This document shows, one piece after another, positions 59,681 through 64,000 of a DNA stretch of 64,000 bases. Source of the DNA: Streptomyces sp. SAI-127 (lineage in GTDB: Bacteria > Actinomycetota > Actinomycetes > Streptomycetales > Streptomycetaceae). The translations under genes and the position numbers were made by a program. The notes under the pieces are model-generated. The model saw nothing but the letters and a program-made list of their open reading frames with translations, had not been told where the DNA came from and did not search any database. Location: positions 8,204,501-8,268,500 of the forward strand of contig NZ_JARXYJ010000001.1 of assembly GCF_029894425.1 (NCBI RefSeq), written 5' to 3'. Within the stretch, counting starts at the first letter, position 1; each line of letters opens with the position of its first letter.

Positions 59681-62600
59681 GCCTCGATCGGGTTGCCGAG
59701 CCAGCGGGTGTCGTCCGGGACGGACTCCGCGGCCATGACGAGCGACGCGGGGCCCAGCGTGGTGCGGGCCCCGATCGTGCTGCCGGGCAGCACGATCCCG
59801 CCAGGGCCCAGCGTGGCACCCTCACGGAGCACCACAGTATCCGTCCGCAAGATCCGGTCGTGGAAGAGGTGGGTCTGGAGCACACAGCCGCGGTTCACGG
59901 TCGCCGCGTCCTCCAGCGTCACCAGATCGGTCTCCGGCAGCCAGTAGCTCTCCACCCAGACGCCCTTGCCGATCCGCGCGCCGAGCCCCCTGAGCCACGC
60001 CGTCAGCACCGGCGTTCCGGGCACGGAGCCCGCCAGCCACGGCACCGCGAGCACCTCGACGAAGGTGTCCGCGAGCTCGTTGCGCCACACGAAGCCGCTC
60101 CACAGCGGGTGCTCCCCCCTGCGGTGCCGCCCCACGAGCAGCCACTTCGCGACCATCGACACCAGCCCCGCCGCCGCACCGGCCGCGAGCAGCACCGCTC
60201 CCGCCAGCAGCCAGGCCCACGGCCCGAGCACACACAGCGCGGCCACCGTCAGCACGGCCAGCCAGGCCGAGCAGAACACGGGCACGATCCGGCACAGCTC
60301 CACCAGACCGCGCGCCCACAGCAGCCCCGCCGAGGGCTCGTACGTCCGGCTCTGGTCGCTGTCGGCCGCACTGCGCGGCAGCTTCACCGGCGGCAGGCCC
60401 AGATACGACGTGTCCTTCTTCGCCTTCTTCGGCGTGGCCGACAGCACGCCCACCAGCCCGCCGTCCGGCACGGTGCGCCCCGGCGCGGTCATCCCGGAGT
60501 TCCCGAGGAACGCCCGCCGCCCGATCTCCGCGCGCCCGACCCTGACCCAGCCGCCACCCAGCTCGTACGGCGCGGTCAGCGTGTCGTCGGCCAGGAACGC
60601 GCCCTCGCCGACCGTCGTCAGGCTCGGCAGCGCGAGCACCGTCGACACCTCCGCACCGCGCCCGATCCGCATCCCGAGCAGCCGCAGCCACACCGGGGTG
60701 ACCAGCCCGGCGTACAGCGGGAACAGCGTCTCGCGCGAGCGGTCCATCAGCTGGGTGACGGTCCACGCCTGCCACCCGACCCGGCTGTGCGTCGGATACG
60801 TCCCCTCGCGCAGCCCCAGGCTCAGCAGTCGTACGGCGACCAGGATCAGCAGCGCGTACGCCAGCCCGAAGGCGAGCGTGGCCGGGACGAGGGCCAGGGC
60901 GGCGCCCTTCAGGGGCGCGTAGGCGGCGAGGAACGGACGGGCGACGAGGAAGGCCGCGCCACCCGCCAGTACCGGGAGCATGCTCATGGAAGAGACCGGC
61001 CAGGCCGTACATCACCCGCCAGTACGTCCCCCGCGCCGGCCGCTCCTTCGGCCAGTTGCGCTTGGCCTTGCCCAGCTTGACCGCGGGCGCGCCCGCCCAG
61101 CGCTGACCGGTCGGGATCTGCCCGGTGACCGCCGAACCCGGCGCCACCTCGGCCCGCTTGCCGACCCGGGCGCCGGGGAAGAGGATGCTGCGCGTGCCGA
61201 CGACGGCGTGCGCACCGACCTTGACCTGGCCGATCTCCAGCCGGTCGCCGTCCAGCCACCAGCCGGACAGGTCCACCTCGGACTCGACGGCGGCGCCCCG
61301 GCCCAGCTTGAGCATGCCGGTGACCGGCGGCAGCGAGTGCAGGTCCACGTCCGGGCCGATCCTGGCGCCCAGCGCCCGCGCGTACCGCTCCAGCCAGGAG
61401 CCGGTCAGCGAGGTCGCTCCGGTGAACTCGGCGAGTCGCTCGGCCGTCCACAGCCGCAGGTGGACGCCGCCACCGCGCGGATAGCGGCCGGGCTGCACCG
61501 TGCGCAGCAGCACGCGCGCCCCGCCCGCAGCGATCGCCAGCCGTCCGGGCGGGCTGAACAGCAGCAGGGCACCGGCCCCGACCAGCCACCACGAGGTGCT
61601 CGGCAGCCAGGAGTACGGCAGGACGTTCCCGAGCGCGGCGAGCGGCACCAGCCAGCGCAGTCCGAGCAGCGTGAACAGGGGGAGCAGGACGAGGGTTTGG
61701 ATCACCTGGGCCTTGAGCGGCACCGGTGCGATGACCCGCGCGGACCCGTCGTCCTGCGCGGACTTCTCCAGGTGGCGGGCCAACTTCCGCAGCGTGGGCT
61801 GCTGGTAGATGTCGAGGACGGCCGCGCTCGGGTAGCGGGTGCGCAGCCGGGTGGTCAACTGGGCGGCGGCCAGGCTGCTGCCGCCGATCGCGAAGAAGTC
61901 GTCGCGGGCACTGGAGACCGGGATGCCGAGGACTTCCGCCCACTGCTCGGCGAGCCAGGCCTCGGTGCCGTACAACTCCTCCGCGGGGCCGCCGGTTTCG
62001 AGCCCCTCGAGCGGCCAGGGCAGCGCGTTGCGGTCCACCTTGCCGGAGGTCCGCGTCGGCAGGTCGCCGACGGGAGCGATCAACGGCACGAGCGCGGCGG
62101 GCAGTTCGGCCCGCAGCTTCTCCACGGCCGCGGCGTGGTCCCAGCCGTCCTGCGTGACGACGTACCCGACGAGAAGCTGGTTGCCGCTGCGGGCGGTGCG
62201 GACGGCGGCGGCCGCTCCCGCGACCCCGGGCAGCGCCTGGAGAGCCGCGTCGACCTCACCCAGCTCGATCCGCCGGCCCCCGAGCTTGATCTGCTCGTCG
62301 GCCCGGCCGAGGAAGACGAGCCCCTCGGGCTCCGCCTTCACGAGGTCACCGCTGCGGTACGCCCGCTCCCAGCCCAGCGACTTCAGCGGCGCGTACTTCT
62401 CCGCGTCCTTGTCGGCGTCCAGGTACCGGGCCAGGCCGACCCCGCCGATCACCAGCTGCCCGCTCGCGCCCATCGGCACGGGCTCGCCGGCCTCGTCGAC
62501 GACGGCCAGCTCCCAGCCGTCCAGCGGCAGCCCGATCCGGATCGGCTCCTCGCCGCTCATCAACGAGGCACAGGCCACCACGGTCGCCTCGGTGGGCCCG

Positions 62601-63532
62601 TAGGTGTTCCACACCTCGCGCCCCTCCGTCACCAGCCGCTGCGTCAGCTCGGGCGGACAGGCCTCACCGCCGAAGATCAGCAGCCGTACGTCGTTGAGGG
62701 TCTCGGGCTCCCACAGCGCGGCGAGCGTCGGCACCGTGGAGACGACGGTGATCTCCTGCTCGACCAGCCAGGGCCCGAGATCGGCCCCGCTCCTGACCTG
62801 CGAACGCGGCACCGGCACCAGACAGGCCCCGTACCGCCAGGCCAGCCACATCTCCTCGCAGGACGCGTCGAAGGCGACCGACAGCCCCGCCATGACCCTG
62901 TCAGCGGGACCGATGGGATCGTCGGTGAGGAACAGGGCGGCCTCGGCGTCCACGAAGGCGGCCGCGCTGCGGTGCGAGACGGCGACGCCCTTGGGCTTGC
63001 CGGTGGAGCCGGAGGTGAAGATGATCCACGCGTCGTGCTCGATGCCGGGCCGGGCGGCGGGGGAGTCGCAGCGCCCGTGGACGGTCAGCTCGTGCCCGGC
63101 GCCGACCACGGCCCGGACCTCCGCCTCCCCGAACACCAGCTCGGCCCGCTCGTCGGGGTCCTCGGCGTCGACGGGGACGTACGCGGCGCCCGCCGCCAGC
63201 ACGGCGAGGATCGCGACGTACAGGTCATTGGTGCCGGACGGGACCCGGATGCCGACCCGGTCGCCGAGTCCGACCCCGGCCCCGGCGAGCCGCCGCCGCA
63301 GCCGCTCCACCTCGACGGCCAGCGCACGGTAGGTGAGCCGGGTGGTCCCGTCGTCCAGGGCGAGCTCGTCGGGGTAGGACCGCACGGACGCGTCGAAGAC
63401 GTCGACGAGCGTGCGTGGGGAGGCGGCCGGGCCCCCGGAAAAACGGGCGGTGTCGCCGAACTGTTCGCGGATCTCTGCGCTGAGCTCTTCGTTGAGCAGG
63501 CCGAGAGCACTGCTCTCGTGTATCGCTGCCAT
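59668..63532 (-). pseudogene. Pls/PosA family non-ribosomal peptide synthetase, frameshifted
   Basis: About 1288 aa if intact. Order: adenylation domain (residues about 40-520; FTSGSTGKPKGVA, FDASCEEMWLAW, NTYGPTEATV, SGKVDRNALP), carrier domain with the phosphopantetheine Ser in DDFFAIGGSSL (about 590), then membrane helices with intervening left-handed beta-helix acyltransferase-like domains to the C-terminus. This is the layout of poly-epsilon-lysine synthetase (Pls), which links one amino acid repeatedly. The span of 3865 bp is one base over. Near 60985-60995, CTCTTCC should be CTCTCC to read GLSMSMLPVLAG. As given, the enzyme is split into two frames. ATG 63532 has GAGGACCG upstream. Confidence 0.88.
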
Positions 63533-63778
63533 CGGTCCTCGCGTCTCGATCCCGGAGCCCTCCGGGGCGCTGGCGGGCCGCAGGTCTGCCTGGGGTTGTC
63601 CGGCTCCAGCTCGTAACAAGCCGGAAATTTTAGTACGACGCTAGGTTCGACCCCCCGAAACGGCCACTGGGGACGGCTGTTCGAGGGGTGCGGCAGCTCC
63701 GCCGCGCGCCTCTGACCTGGTGATCTTTACACCGAGCGAGAGATGCCCCACATACAGCGAACGAGGGGTCGTATACGA

Positions 63779-63815
63779 CGAATCCCCCCGGCCGCTGAGC
63801 GGCCGGGGGGATTCG
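63779..63815 (-). terminator. strong terminator of the tRNA-Leu gene
   Basis: Perfect 17 bp stem (CGAATCCCCCCGGCCGC at 63779-63795, partner 63799-63815) with a 3 nt loop. It starts 2 bp beyond the tRNA 3' end on the minus strand. No T-run. Confidence 0.85.
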
Positions 63816-63817
63816 GC

Positions 63818-63905
63818 TGGTGTCCGAGGGGGGACTTGAACCCCCACGCCCGATAAAGGGCACTAGCACCTCAAGCTAGCGCGTCTGCCATTCCGCCACC
63901 CGGAC
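63818..63905 (-). tRNA. tRNA-Leu (GAG)
   Basis: On the minus strand a class II tRNA folds: acceptor GTCCGGG pairs with CTCGGAC (one G-U), D-loop TGGCAGAC, anticodon stem CTAGC / GCTAG with loop TTGAGGT (anticodon GAG, reads CUC/CUU), a long variable arm TGCCCTTTATCGGGCG and T-loop GTTCAAG (T-arm GGGGGTTCAAGTCCCCC). CCA is encoded at 63818-63820. Discriminator base A. A strong hairpin follows. Confidence 0.96.
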
Positions 63906-64000
63906 AAGGTGTCTGTCGCGCGGGGTTCCCCTCGCGGCGACGAAGGAAACATTACCAGGCTTTCGAAGGACCCCGATCACCCCCCGTCGCCTTCCCCGGC

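Noticed and set aside
60985..60995. Programmed ribosomal frameshift in the Pls/PosA gene
   Set aside because: No slippery heptamer and no following structure visible; one-base surplus matches two other genes, so an indel is simpler.
60980..63616. Long plus-strand frame opposite the Pls/PosA gene
   Set aside because: Antisense shadow; the minus strand shows clear adenylation motifs.
63533..63778. Small open frames between the NRPS start and the tRNA terminator
   Set aside because: No ribosome sites and low coding character; the region more likely holds the NRPS promoter.

Overview
The window is very GC-rich, with strong GC3 bias, frequent GTG/TTG starts, many 1-4 bp stop/start overlaps and dense TetR/GntR/MerR/ECF regulators. 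Together with Streptomyces-type families (RskA/SigK, CitMHS, class F sortase, Pls/PosA synthetase, paired DUF202 genes) this points to a Streptomyces chromosome segment. I see no rRNA, CRISPR, prophage or plasmid backbone. There is one tRNA (Leu, GAG) at the right end and one MITE-like element (54782-54970).

Left part (1-14 kb): a Ser/Thr kinase cut by the window edge; an ECF sigma (SigK type) with its RskA anti-sigma, divergent from DUF4331, TPR and NicO-type metal permease genes; a DrrAB-type exporter with a TetR gene and two palindromic operators; a stand-alone type ISP specificity-like protein; a GntR regulator and homogentisate dioxygenase.

Middle (14-36 kb): a repeat-tailed secreted protein, a TetR and a molybdopterin oxidoreductase, a CitMHS citrate carrier and an MFS transporter, a secreted protein with a class F sortase carrying an exact 12 x 24 bp stalk repeat, an orphan MalK-type ATPase, a DUF3574 remnant, aldehyde/alcohol dehydrogenases, an MHS transporter, a DMT exporter, ArsR, TetR plus acyl-CoA dehydrogenase, TetR plus MaoC hydratase, SoxR and a BKACE enzyme.

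Right part (36-64 kb): a penicillin acylase-family enzyme, a frameshifted alpha/beta hydrolase, NamZ, then an acyl-CoA module (SDR, acyl-CoA synthetase, TetR, acyl-CoA dehydrogenase, APH-like kinase) that may handle hydroxylated acids. Next come a His-rich protein, two DUF202 proteins, NUDIX, DMT and APC transporters, an MsrPQ-like pair, the gluconate genes (gntP, gntK, gntR), and finally YchJ, an M1 peptidase and a Pls/PosA-type NRPS.

Two themes tie the window together. First, short palindromes recur in front of lipid/aldehyde genes: a 20 bp CATACCGACCGGTCGGTATG-like site at four promoters, AAACTA-N7-TAGTTT at two and CTAAGC-N4-GCTTAG at two. They suggest several small TetR regulons. Second, three conserved genes (TPR, alpha/beta hydrolase, Pls/PosA) each carry exactly one surplus base. 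A fourth gene shows a probable one-base loss between repeats. This is either decay or uncorrected assembly indels.
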